Shown here piece by piece: positions 1 through 8,176 of a stretch of 55,200 nucleotides of DNA (the stretch's first letter is position 1; each line of letters begins with the position of its first letter). A program made the position numbers and the translations under genes. The notes beneath the pieces were generated by a model. That model saw nothing but the letters and a program-made list of their open reading frames with translations, did no database searches and was not told the origin of the DNA. Source of the stretch: Leptospira_B sp964571605 (GTDB lineage Bacteria > Spirochaetota > Leptospiria > Leptospirales > Leptospiraceae); the NCBI GenBank assembly GCA_964571605.1, contig CAZNCS010000003.1, positions 1 through 55,200 of the forward strand. The letters run 5' to 3'.

Positions 1-193
1 TTGCGGCAAGCATGATAGGAGTGCCATGAGTATCGTCAGCGCAAAAAAAATAACATTCGTTGCCGATTGATTTTTGATAACGAACATAAATATCAGTCTG
101 GATCGCTTCCAGTACGTGACCTAAATGAATCGGGCCGTTCGCATAAGGTAATGCGGAGGTAACGAGAATCTTACGTTTCGTTTCTGTTCTCAC
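1..193 (-). CDS. metG: Methionyl-tRNA synthetase, N-terminal fragment (cut by window edge)
   Basis: Read on the minus strand, the 64 visible codons open with GTG and give a class I aminoacyl-tRNA synthetase N-terminus. The stretch SALPYANGPIHLGH contains the HIGH-type ATP-binding signature (HLGH), and a segment reading FFCADDTHGT follows. Both are typical of MetG, which charges tRNA-Met in the cytosol. No in-frame ATG lies upstream before non-coding sequence, so GTG at 193 is the only reasonable start. The rest of the gene lies outside the window to the left. It is divergent from the TerB-like gene at 309. Identification rests on the signature region only; another class Ia synthetase is possible but less likely. 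Confidence 0.85.
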   Translation of the reverse strand, partial: MRTETKRKILVTSALPYANGPIHLGHVLEAIQTDIYVRYQKSIGNECYFFCADDTHGTPIMLAA

Positions 194-308
194 GTAGTCA
201 AGATATGAAAAATTCCCGCAAAAGCAACATGGATTTTCATTGCAAAACGATCGGTCCGGTTAAAATACAACTCAAAAATCGGAAACACCATCGAAAGGAA
301 GGCAAAGA

Positions 309-812
309 ATGGAAAGGGTTTCATCCTTGGCTAGTAAGGTTCTGCCGGGACATGAGTTTTATGAAAAATTCCAGAAAGGCCTGGATCCGGAAACTGAAAT
401 TTTTCAGCTCAAAATGAATTATGCCAAAGTACTCGTAAGCCTTTGGTCGTATTCTTGTCATGCAGACGGTATCTTTCATCGGAAAGAGGGAAACCTCGTC
501 GGACAGATGGTAAAAGCGATGTTTGATAAAGATTGTATTTTTGATCATCACCAAGATCAAAAAGCGGAGATCGTGGAGGAGCTGTCCGAAGTTTTCGAAT
601 CTCCTCTCCCTATCAAAATGATCAGCGATTTTGCGGAAGGAAACCCGATTTTAGCCGCCAACTTTTACGAAGACGCGGTATGTATCGTTGCTTCTGACGG
701 AAATTTTACCGATCGAGAAAAAGAGTTTTTGGACGATTTAGCCAAAGAGTTGGAAATATCCCTTATGGATAAAAAGAATATCGATAATAAATATACGGGC
801 GCGGAAGAGTAA
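309..812 (+). CDS. TerB-like (tellurite-resistance fold) protein of unknown role
   Basis: This 167-residue soluble protein has no signal peptide. Two helical halves each carry an acidic, metal-site-like motif: ADGIFHRKE near residue 53 and ASDGNFTDREKEFL near residue 128. This is the pattern of TerB/DUF533-type proteins, which form an all-helical fold with conserved Asp/Glu residues. Function in this family is poorly known; TerB relatives have been linked to metal sensing at the membrane. The ATG follows a good ribosome site (AGGAAGG). The gene lies 23 bp ahead of a membrane protein with the same orientation and may form an operon with it. Family placement is by motif resemblance only. Confidence 0.6.
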   Translation: MERVSSLASKVLPGHEFYEKFQKGLDPETEIFQLKMNYAKVLVSLWSYSCHADGIFHRKEGNLVGQMVKAMFDKDCIFDHHQDQKAEIVEELSEVFESPLPIKMISDFAEGNPILAANFYEDAVCIVASDGNFTDREKEFLDDLAKELEISLMDKKNIDNKYTGAEE

Positions 813-835
813 ACTTTCGGTCGCCCGACCAATTC

Positions 836-1774
836 ATGCCTTCTTATATTATCTTTTTTTTGGGGACGTATTTAGCTCTCCAACTTCTTCTTTCCGGCCC
901 TTTCGTTCAGTTAGTAGTCAATATATTCTCTTTTCGACTATTTAAATTCAAATGGTTGACTCTTGGAATTTTGCTACCCGGACTCTGGGTTTGGACCAGA
1001 CATTTTATCGTCCATTTTCCCGGCGAACTGGGAACGGATATCATACACGCTAGAGCGAATTTCACCTCTTTTAGAATATCGTTTTCTAAATTATTCAAAG
1101 GAAGATTAGTATTCAAAAAAGTAAATATTCGTTCTTTCCATATGGATTACACCAACCGTGTGGAATCTAGAAAGAAGATTGAATACCTTCCGAAAAGAGG
1201 CCGGATTCAATTTAGATTGGATAAGGTCGGACATTCCAGCATCGATATAGAAGATAGAACCTTAACCCCTGTATTTAATATCCAAATTCGAGATATTCGG
1301 ATCGAACAAGGAATTCTAGATGCAGGTTCTCCTTTGGAAATTCTTTTTAGAAGCCGGCTTGGTTCCTGCCGTTTGGGAAGAGAAGGTCTACTCAGAACCG
1401 GCACATTACGTTCCGGAGACCGAGGGTATCTCACTCTAACGGGTATTACTTGGGGAGAGTTAGCCGGGCTCGAAATTATCCCATTGCCTCTTTTTAAAAA
1501 ACAAGTACATCTTACTGTAGAATTTCGGCATATAGACGAGAACCACACAAACTTTGAAGGAACTCTTATACACACAAATCCGGAAGAAGAAACCGATTCG
1601 GAAAGTTATCCGTTTCGATTCGGAGTCGACTGGAACGAATTCAATCTTCCTTTCGATTTAGCCTTACGTAAACTTATTATGGAATTATTTTTACAAACTA
1701 AACTAGAAGGTCTGATGGCCAGAACCTTACAAACGATTGCTAAAGGGATCCGGCTTTTTTTAGGAAAAGATTAA
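836..1774 (+). CDS. Membrane-anchored AsmA-like protein, function unknown
   Basis: A 312-residue protein with one or two hydrophobic segments at residues 3-26 and 38-52, followed by a long beta-rich soluble part of about 250 residues. Segments such as FKKVNIRSFHMDY, SSIDIEDRT and LEILFRSRLGS resemble the repeated beta-strand groove of AsmA/DUF748-type proteins, which bridge inner and outer membranes in lipid transport or envelope assembly. The C-terminus carries a short amphipathic helix region. The gene follows the TerB-like gene by 23 bp and no strong ribosome site is visible before the ATG. The AsmA resemblance is an inference from pattern; no catalytic motif is visible. Confidence 0.45.
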   Translation: MPSYIIFFLGTYLALQLLLSGPFVQLVVNIFSFRLFKFKWLTLGILLPGLWVWTRHFIVHFPGELGTDIIHARANFTSFRISFSKLFKGRLVFKKVNIRSFHMDYTNRVESRKKIEYLPKRGRIQFRLDKVGHSSIDIEDRTLTPVFNIQIRDIRIEQGILDAGSPLEILFRSRLGSCRLGREGLLRTGTLRSGDRGYLTLTGITWGELAGLEIIPLPLFKKQVHLTVEFRHIDENHTNFEGTLIHTNPEEETDSESYPFRFGVDWNEFNLPFDLALRKLIMELFLQTKLEGLMARTLQTIAKGIRLFLGKD

Positions 1775-1860
1775 TAGCGGAATCACTTTTCCGCCTCAAC
1801 GGCTAGTGCGGATTCGAAAAGTAGTAGTCGCTTGCTGACTTTATGTTAAAATAAATAAGT

Positions 1861-2106
1861 ATGAGAAATGCAGTTAAAATAACTGATCCAACGCGAGCAG
1901 AGACAAAAAAATCCGCTCGCAAGACAGAGATTCCGTTATCGAATATTATGGGAACGGATTCTCGAAAATATATCCGTGGCCAAAACGTAATTCCTTTCTC
2001 TTTTAAATTGAAAAAGCGTTCAGTAGGAGGCAAAGGACTTCAGGACGGTTTAAGTTTTGATGATATGAAGGCGATCGACGATATAGTATTCGGCGCGACT
2101 GATTGA
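1861..2106 (+). CDS. Putative antitoxin partner of the PIN toxin
   Basis: A small 81-residue protein whose stop overlaps the start of the PIN-domain gene by 4 bp (TTGA), the usual layout of VapBC-type pairs in which the antitoxin comes first. It is basic at the N-terminus and acidic at the C-terminus (DDMKAIDDIVFG), as expected if the tail wraps the toxin. I do not recognise an AbrB, CopG, Phd or RHH signature with confidence, so its DNA-binding class is open. There is no good ribosome site before the ATG, only an AAATAAG stretch. The role as antitoxin is inferred from position and size. Confidence 0.6.
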   Translation: MRNAVKITDPTRAETKKSARKTEIPLSNIMGTDSRKYIRGQNVIPFSFKLKKRSVGGKGLQDGLSFDDMKAIDDIVFGATD

Positions 2107-2534
2107 TCGCCATCGACACAAACATTCTCATCTACGCGCATAGAAAAGATACGCCCTGGCACAAAAAGGCGGATCAATTCCTAACAGAAGTGGCAGAAAG
2201 CGGAATCGGATGGAGTATTCCTTATACTTGTCTACATGAATTTTATGCAAAAGTAACTCATCCGAAAATATTCAATCCTCCTTCTTCAATCAAAGAAGCC
2301 ATTTTACAAATTGAGGCTTGGTTAGAAGCTCCAAGTCTGCAACTTATCGGTGAACGAGAGGACTATTTCAAGGATCTAAAAAAAGTTTTAGAAACTGCAC
2401 AACTAACAGGTGCACATATTCATGATATAAGAATTGCTTGTATTTGCTTCCAAAATGGAGTCTCTGAATTATTTTCCGCAGACCGCGATTTTAATAGAAT
2501 CAAAGGTTTAAAAGTAAAGAATCCGCTTTTGTAA
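2103..2534 (+). CDS. vapC: PIN-domain ribonuclease toxin (VapC-like)
   Basis: A 143-residue PIN-domain protein. The acidic metal-binding residues of the family are all visible: Asp in the opening IDTNILIYAH, Glu in CLHEFYAKV, Asp in HIHDIRIA and Asp in FSADRDF. PIN toxins use these to hold Mg2+/Mn2+ and cleave tRNA, rRNA or mRNA. Translation begins at TTG (2103), overlapping the stop of the upstream small gene by 4 bp, which couples their synthesis. The length is normal for the family. The downstream small gene at 2553-2783 is convergent. The true RNA target cannot be read from sequence. Confidence 0.85.
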   Translation: MIAIDTNILIYAHRKDTPWHKKADQFLTEVAESGIGWSIPYTCLHEFYAKVTHPKIFNPPSSIKEAILQIEAWLEAPSLQLIGEREDYFKDLKKVLETAQLTGAHIHDIRIACICFQNGVSELFSADRDFNRIKGLKVKNPLL

Positions 2535-2552
2535 AGACAGAAAGCTTTCCTA

Positions 2553-2783
2553 TTATCTCACTTTTTGGCTCAAAGTATCCAGCAAACCATCTAGTTTGAT
2601 CATACCGGAAACCATATCTTTCATCGCAGATTTAAAAACTTTTCTTTGTTCCGCATCCACTCCATGAGAAGCAACATCTGATTTCATGGACTCCAAAGTG
2701 TCTCCGATGAGTGCAAGAATTCCGTAGACGGGTTCGTCTCGATTTGTTGAATTGATAATGAACTCTATATTTGATTTGTACAT
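2553..2783 (-). CDS. Small hypothetical protein, 76 aa
   Basis: Unrecognised. A 76-residue protein with an amphipathic helical pattern (DTLESMKSDVASHG, then MVSGMIKLDGLLDTLSQKV), without signal peptide or membrane segment. It is judged real because an AAGGGAA ribosome site precedes the ATG at 2783, codon use is like its neighbours, and a long upstream region contains a candidate promoter and repeated elements (2888-2935). It is convergent with the PIN toxin, 18 bp away. It could be a helical cytosolic adaptor; no function can be assigned. Confidence 0.55.
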   Translation of the reverse strand: MYKSNIEFIINSTNRDEPVYGILALIGDTLESMKSDVASHGVDAEQRKVFKSAMKDMVSGMIKLDGLLDTLSQKVR

Positions 2784-2887
2784 ATTCGCATTCCCTTCTT
2801 TTCGCCATAGTACTGCCGACTTCGGATTAGCCGACCTTACGAGTCATAATTTATTATTTTTCAAAAGGGGATTCAAGCCGAATTTGA

Positions 2888-2935
2888 CAATTTTGCAAAA
2901 GATTTCCAAATTTTCCATAATGCTCAATTTTGCAA
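2888..2935. repeat. Two direct copies of CAATTTTGCAA upstream of the small gene
   Basis: The 11-mer CAATTTTGCAA occurs at 2888-2898 and again at 2925-2935, starts 37 bp apart (about 3.5 helical turns). It lies in the 257-bp gap between eutC and the 76-residue gene. On the minus strand a weak promoter (TTGAGT, 17 bp, CATTAT) overlaps the second copy, so the repeats could be operator sites. Nothing else in this gap is recognised. Confidence 0.4.
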
Positions 2936-3040
2936 TCCGACTCAACATAAGAATTTTGGGACAGACTATAAGTAAAACATAAGAAGATTATACCAACTGG
3001 GATAGTTCGGAATAAAACATTCCCTCTCCAATTCCAAAAT

Positions 3041-3814
3041 TTAACTTTCTAAATGATTCGATTCCCGATTCTCTAAAAATGCAGGAGTCATTTCATCCTT
3101 CAAGTCTACTCCCGAAATTCCGCGGCGTATGGACTCTTGTAATAGATACATTGTTTTGAAAGCAGCCGCTTGGAAATCCAATCCTTGGGGGCGAATATTA
3201 GAAATACAATTTCTGCTCTCGTCCGTCTTTCCGGACTTAGGCGCAAAAGTCAGATACATTCCGAGGCTATCCGCCGAAGACAGCCCCGGTCTTTCCCCGA
3301 TCAAAAGAATGATTATTTTTGCAGTCAACGCTTCTCCGATCTCGTCCCCGATTGCCACTCTTCCCAATTTTGCCAGAACGACTGGAGCCAAACGGATTTT
3401 TGCCTTATCTATTTGGGGAAGTAGAATTTCTAAAAAGGGCAATAGATTGGAATCCAAAGCTTTTGCAGAAAGCCCGTCGGCAGCGATTATGCTAACATCG
3501 TAATCGTTTTTTTTTGCCTGTAACGATAGTAGAGAAGGACCGGACAAGCGCCGACCCAAATCCGGTCGAAGTAAATATTCTTCCCTGGAACGAGCTAAAC
3601 TTTCTACGAAGATCGTATCTAGTCCGTAGGTTTTGTTTAAGTTTTTCAAACGAAGAATTAGATTTTCATAATCCGGCTCCACAAGAACCGCGTCCCTGGC
3701 CCTCGCATGGTCCAATCTAAATTTTAATAATTCTTTTGTAGGGAGAGATCCCCCCGCTCTTCCTAATCCTATTCTTGCGGATGTCAGACGTTTCCATTCT
3801 GCCCAAGAATTCAT
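3041..3814 (-). CDS. eutC: Ethanolamine ammonia-lyase, small subunit
   Basis: A 257-residue EutC. With EutB it forms the adenosylcobalamin-dependent lyase that converts ethanolamine to acetaldehyde and ammonia. Family signatures are visible: ARIGLGRAGG near the N-terminus, FRLDHARARDAV, the long IIAADGLSAKAL stretch, LLIGERPGLSSADSLGMYL and RNCISNIRPQGL. I place the start at the ATG at 3814, which overlaps the eutB stop as ATGA. A longer reading from 3916 would run inside eutB and adds a basic segment foreign to the family. E. coli EutC is about 295 residues; the shorter length mainly reflects a reduced N-terminal linker. Confidence 0.93.
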   Translation of the reverse strand: MNSWAEWKRLTSARIGLGRAGGSLPTKELLKFRLDHARARDAVLVEPDYENLILRLKNLNKTYGLDTIFVESLARSREEYLLRPDLGRRLSGPSLLSLQAKKNDYDVSIIAADGLSAKALDSNLLPFLEILLPQIDKAKIRLAPVVLAKLGRVAIGDEIGEALTAKIIILLIGERPGLSSADSLGMYLTFAPKSGKTDESRNCISNIRPQGLDFQAAAFKTMYLLQESIRRGISGVDLKDEMTPAFLENRESNHLES

Positions 3815-5205
3815 CCTGTACGACCTTCTAAAATTCCTTCTAGAAAATGTTTTCCCTGATTTTCTTTGGGTAAAAATCCTTTGGTTTGTGAAAACAGACC
3901 TTTTGCTAAAAGCCATTCTTCAAATTCTGGCGCAGGCCTTAATCCGAATATTTGCCTCAGATACAAAGCATCGTGAAAAGAAGTACTTTGATAGGACAAC
4001 ATCACATCATCCGCTCCAGGTACTCCCATGATATAATTACAACCTGCTGCCCCGAGCACCGTTAATAGACTATCCATATCGTCTTGGTCCGCATCCGCAT
4101 GATTTGTATAGCAGACATCAACACCCATTGGGAGCCCCATAAGTTTTCCACAAAAATGATCTTCCAACCCGGCTCTTAAGATTTGTTTTCCATTATATAA
4201 ATACTCCGGACCGATAAAACCAACTACCGTATTTACCAAAAGAGGATCGAATTTCTTGGCGACTGCGTACGCCCTAGTTTCCAAAGTTTGTTGGTCCATT
4301 CCATGATGTGCTCCGGCCGATAGCGCACTCCCCTGTCCTGTCTCGAAGTACATTACGTTATTTCCAACGGTGCCTCTTTTTAATTCCAGAGCCATTTGCC
4401 TGGATTCTTCCAAAACGGATAAATTGACTCCAAAACTTTTATTCAAAGCTTCTGTCCCTCCGATCGACTGAAAGACAAGATCTAATGGCGCTCCTTGTTC
4501 CATTACTTTTATGGAAGTAGTAACATGGCTTAATATACAAGATTGGGTAGGAATGGAATATTTTGTTATGACATTATCCAACATTTCCAATAATGCAATT
4601 ACAGTAGGAACATTATCCGTCGCAGGATTAATACCGATCACAGCATCTCCACTTCCGAGCAAAAGGCCATCCAATAAACTCGCCGCAATCCCTTTGGGAT
4701 CGTCAGTGGGATGATTTGGTTGTAGACGAGTGGATAATCTTCCCGGCAAACCGATCGTATTTCGAAACTTAGTAACCACAGGACATTTTTTAGCGCCTAA
4801 AATCAAATCCTGATTGGACATCAATTTGGAAACAGCCGCTGCCATTTCCGGAGTAATCCCGTCTCGGATTTGTTCGATTACCGTAGTATCCGTATTTTCA
4901 TTTAATAGAAAATCCCTAAATTCCCCCACAGTAAAAGAAGAAATTTTTCCGAAAGCTTCTTTGTTATGGGAATCGAAAATCAGACGTGTAACTTCATCCT
5001 CTTCCCCCGGAATCAATTCTACATTCAAAAATTCTGATAAATGTAGATCCGCCAAAGCCATTTGTGCAGCGATCCTTTCTTCCTGAGTGGAGGCAGCGAC
5101 GCCCGCGAGCTCGTCCCCGGAACGGAGCGGACTTGCTTTAGCCAGTAGGCTTTTTAAATCCGGAAACAGATACGTTCTGTTGCCGAGCACCGTTTTATAT
5201 CCCAT
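3811..5205 (-). CDS. eutB: Ethanolamine ammonia-lyase, large catalytic subunit
   Basis: A 464-residue TIM-barrel subunit carrying the active site for cobalamin-dependent cleavage of ethanolamine. Residues known from the E. coli enzyme are in place: Arg160 and Gln162 in STRLQPNHPTDD, Asn193 in GINPATDN, Glu288 in YFETGQGS, Phe330 in GFIGPEYL and Asp363 in GVDVCYTNHADAD. The last three are offset by one from E. coli numbering. The ATG at 5205 begins MGYKTVLGNRTY, as expected. It sits 150 bp downstream of the permease gene and overlaps eutC by 4 bp. No B12 riboswitch was recognised upstream. Confidence 0.96.
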   Translation of the reverse strand: MGYKTVLGNRTYLFPDLKSLLAKASPLRSGDELAGVAASTQEERIAAQMALADLHLSEFLNVELIPGEEDEVTRLIFDSHNKEAFGKISSFTVGEFRDFLLNENTDTTVIEQIRDGITPEMAAAVSKLMSNQDLILGAKKCPVVTKFRNTIGLPGRLSTRLQPNHPTDDPKGIAASLLDGLLLGSGDAVIGINPATDNVPTVIALLEMLDNVITKYSIPTQSCILSHVTTSIKVMEQGAPLDLVFQSIGGTEALNKSFGVNLSVLEESRQMALELKRGTVGNNVMYFETGQGSALSAGAHHGMDQQTLETRAYAVAKKFDPLLVNTVVGFIGPEYLYNGKQILRAGLEDHFCGKLMGLPMGVDVCYTNHADADQDDMDSLLTVLGAAGCNYIMGVPGADDVMLSYQSTSFHDALYLRQIFGLRPAPEFEEWLLAKGLFSQTKGFLPKENQGKHFLEGILEGRTG

Positions 5206-5355
5206 AAGTTATTCCTAATATACTTTCGTATTTTTTCAGATTTTTAAAATTCGGAAAAATTCCAGTATTTTCCTCGGAAACTAGTTTCTACTGTAATTCT
5301 AAAAGAGATCCGATCAAGAAATTTGCCTTTGAACCAGTAAAAAAGAAGAGTTTCA

Positions 5356-6672
5356 TCATACCTTTTGGGGGAAAATTTTTCGTTTTGCCCAAAGGATTCC
5401 GCTTGCTAACAGTAGAAGAAAAACCCCAAACATCTTGGGATGTTGCCAAGCGGTTACCGCAAGCACAATTGCGGAGAGAACCAATGCGATCGAAGGCATC
5501 CAAAATTTTCCGGGAACTAAAAAGGGACGTTCTCGATCCGGCTGTCGAATGCGAAGAACAAAAAAACTAATCATGGATCCCAGATAGAGTACTAGTGCGC
5601 CTAATGCGGAGACTGTGATTAATTCCGCTGTCTTTCCAGTAAACAATGCTGCGACGCCGAATAGTGTATTCGCGATCAATGCATTTGTAGGTGTATTGAA
5701 CTTGGGCTGGATTCTTCCTAAAAAACCGGGTAAAAATCCCGCTCTACCGAACTCGAATGTGGCTCGCCCACCAGCTAATATGATTCCATGAAAAGAAGCA
5801 ATTAATCCGAATAATCCGATCGTAATCAAAAGATGAAAAGCCCAGCCACTCTCTCCGTAAATTTTTCGTAAGGCTAAAGGTAATGGGTAATCGGACGCGG
5901 GCGCGCCGGAGGACGGATACACCACCATCTCCCAACCTCCTACTCCGATTGTGGAAAAGAAAACAAGTCCACAAAGAAAAACTAATGTTCCCAAAGCGGA
6001 ACCGAATCCTACTAAAATATTTTTTTGAGGATTTTTGGTTTCCTCTGCGACATTCGCCACACCTTCAATAGCAAGAAAAAACCAAACTGCAAATGGCAAC
6101 GCCGCAAACGCTCCCGACCATCCGTTTGGAAGCGGATTAGCGGAGAATCGAGTCCATGAAAAATGGGGCAGAGTGAGACCGGCAAATATGAATAACTCAC
6201 AAACTGCTAAGATCGTAATTCCCAACTCAAAAGAAGCCGCAAATTTCACCCCGATAATATTCAAAAGAGTAAAAACAAGATACGCAACGATCGCGATGTA
6301 AATCGGATCCATCCCGGGAAGAAATAAAGAAAAATAGGCGCCGATCGCGGCCGCAATCGCAGGAGGTGCAAATAAAAATTCTATCAATTGAGCGGTCCCA
6401 ACTAGATAAGCCCATTTATCTCCCAAAGCCTCTCGACCATAATCGAAAGCTCCTCCTGCTTTCGGAATCATACATGCGAGTTCGGTATAACTAAAAGAAA
6501 AACAAACATATAGCACAATGATTACTATCGTAGCAATTCCCAGACCGAGGGTTCCTCCGATAGGTAGTCCTAAATTCCATCCGAAATACATTCCGGAAAT
6601 CACGTAACCTACTCCCAAACCCCAAAGCAACCAAGGCCCTAGGGTTCGATTGAATTCTTCTTTTTCTTTCAT
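5356..6672 (-). CDS. APC-family permease, probable ethanolamine importer
   Basis: A 438-residue, roughly 12-segment membrane transporter of the amino acid-polyamine-organocation superfamily. The early GYVISGMYFGWN and the following ELACMIPKAGGAFDYGREALG are typical of ethanolamine permeases (Eat type). It should import ethanolamine across the inner membrane for the EutBC lyase encoded just downstream on the same strand. I take the ATG at 6672 as start. An upstream TTG at 6738 would prepend 22 residues (VGLLIFFVSVAKV) not needed for the family. Substrate is inferred from motif and neighbourhood; other amine or amino-acid substrates remain possible. Confidence 0.85.
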   Translation of the reverse strand: MKEKEEFNRTLGPWLLWGLGVGYVISGMYFGWNLGLPIGGTLGLGIATIVIIVLYVCFSFSYTELACMIPKAGGAFDYGREALGDKWAYLVGTAQLIEFLFAPPAIAAAIGAYFSLFLPGMDPIYIAIVAYLVFTLLNIIGVKFAASFELGITILAVCELFIFAGLTLPHFSWTRFSANPLPNGWSGAFAALPFAVWFFLAIEGVANVAEETKNPQKNILVGFGSALGTLVFLCGLVFFSTIGVGGWEMVVYPSSGAPASDYPLPLALRKIYGESGWAFHLLITIGLFGLIASFHGIILAGGRATFEFGRAGFLPGFLGRIQPKFNTPTNALIANTLFGVAALFTGKTAELITVSALGALVLYLGSMISFFVLRIRQPDRERPFLVPGKFWMPSIALVLSAIVLAVTAWQHPKMFGVFLLLLASGILWAKRKIFPQKV

Positions 6673-6852
6673 CAGGTAGAAGTTTTGCAATTTCCGTACC
6701 TTAGCAACTGAAACAAAAAATATAAGCAGCCCGACCAACTTACATTGGTTGACGTAGAATTCTCCGAGAAGACTCTATTCTGACGGAAGAGGCAATGGTG
6801 TCGCAAGTCGCGGCAACTATCAGCTTTTTCCCGATAAATAAAGCGAGAGTCT

Positions 6853-8130
6853 ATGAGTCCCGAATTTTACTTCCAGAGCCCTAAACGAATCAGCTTTCTT
6901 TTATTCTGCATCGTATTTTTTACTAATATTTTATTCCCCATTTTTCCAAAGGCAGATTCAAACTGGGCTTTGCCTACTGCCTTGAGCTTGGTCCTAGAAA
7001 GAAATACGAATCTCGACGAATACGTGAACCTGCCGGCAACACAACAATTGTTTCCGGAACGGACTCAAAAAATCGACGGACATTCTTACGATTATTTCCC
7101 TCTGGGAAGCGCGTTACTCGCGATTCCACAGGTTTTTATTCTGATCCAAATCAATGGATCCAAAGAATTGCTTTCGCATTCGCCGGAAGCGGGAAAATTC
7201 GTAGCGTCGAGTTGGATGGCTTTGGCGGCGGTATTGATCTATTTATGCTTTCGAAAAAAATTCGGGAACTCGATCGCAATTCTTTCCGCCTTGCTCTTTG
7301 CCTTTGCAACTCCCGCTCTTTCAACGGGAGGAAGATCGATGTGGCAGCAAAGCGGAAGCCTATTCGTAAATTGTATTCTATTTTTTCTTTTGGTTCGGGG
7401 AATATTCGAAAAAAAGGAACTTCTTCTGCTCGGCTTTTTTCTTGGTTTTGATATATGGGTTCGACCGAGCACGATAGTATTTACTCTTCCTATATTCATC
7501 TATTTGATCCTAATCGTGAAACGAAAAATATTCTGGGTAGCCGCCGGCGGAATCCTTCCTGCAATTTTATATTTTGCTTATAATATGAATCTCTACGGTA
7601 GCCCGACTCCCCCTTATTTCAACGGGCATATCCATCGGGTTCTCATCTTCTCTCATTTCTGGACGAGGCTCGGGGGTATATTATTCAGCCCTAGCCGCGG
7701 GATTTTTATCTGGTCTCCGTTCTTTCTCTTTGGCGTGTTCGGTTTTATAAAACTCAAAACCGATCCGGACAGATTTCTTTCTCTTCTATTCTTGAGTTGT
7801 ATCCTCACGCATATATTTTTGATCGCAAGTTTCGACGATTGGTGGGGAGGACATTCGATTGGTCCGCGGCTGCTCGCGGAAATTACCCCCTTTCTACTCT
7901 GGTTTGCGATCAAAGGAATCCTTTCTCTTCCCGAGATCGGATTTAAGAACGCGGTTTTGAGAAATCTTTGGGTGGCGACTTGTATATTCAGCGCGGTTGT
8001 TCATATTCGTTCCTCCGTGGATCTGGGGCCGACGATCTGGAATCAGGTCGGAAACGAAGGTCCTCGTTCTTGGGATTGGAAAGATCCGCAATTTTCGAAC
8101 GGAGACTGGACAATCAAACTTCTCTATTAG
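6853..8130 (+). CDS. Polytopic membrane protein, GT-C-like (dolichol/undecaprenyl-sugar transferase type)
   Basis: A 425-residue integral membrane protein with about nine or ten hydrophobic segments. After the first segment comes a periplasmic loop with acidic residues (LERNTNLDEYVNL) and a KIDGHSYDYFPLGSALLAIP stretch, as often seen in leptospiral GT-C-like proteins. An FDDWWGGHSIGPRLLAEI motif precedes the last segments. This layout suggests a lipid-linked sugar transferase or a relative of unknown activity; the enzyme class is inferred. The ATG at 6853 follows GCGAGAG. It is divergent from the permease and 46 bp ahead of ilvD, so they may be co-transcribed. Confidence 0.55.
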   Translation: MSPEFYFQSPKRISFLLFCIVFFTNILFPIFPKADSNWALPTALSLVLERNTNLDEYVNLPATQQLFPERTQKIDGHSYDYFPLGSALLAIPQVFILIQINGSKELLSHSPEAGKFVASSWMALAAVLIYLCFRKKFGNSIAILSALLFAFATPALSTGGRSMWQQSGSLFVNCILFFLLVRGIFEKKELLLLGFFLGFDIWVRPSTIVFTLPIFIYLILIVKRKIFWVAAGGILPAILYFAYNMNLYGSPTPPYFNGHIHRVLIFSHFWTRLGGILFSPSRGIFIWSPFFLFGVFGFIKLKTDPDRFLSLLFLSCILTHIFLIASFDDWWGGHSIGPRLLAEITPFLLWFAIKGILSLPEIGFKNAVLRNLWVATCIFSAVVHIRSSVDLGPTIWNQVGNEGPRSWDWKDPQFSNGDWTIKLLY

Positions 8131-8176
8131 CAGAGTAAAACACTCGACGTCTAATATTGTACCAGGAAGCTTAATT

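Noticed and set aside
3815..3916. Longer eutC reading from an ATG at 3916
   Set aside because: It lies inside eutB, adds a basic non-family segment, and the ATG at 3814 gives the classic ATGA overlap and the expected family N-terminus.
7997..8176. Longer ilvD reading from 7997
   Set aside because: It overlaps the upstream membrane-protein gene; ATG 8177 has AGGAAGC and the usual IlvD start.
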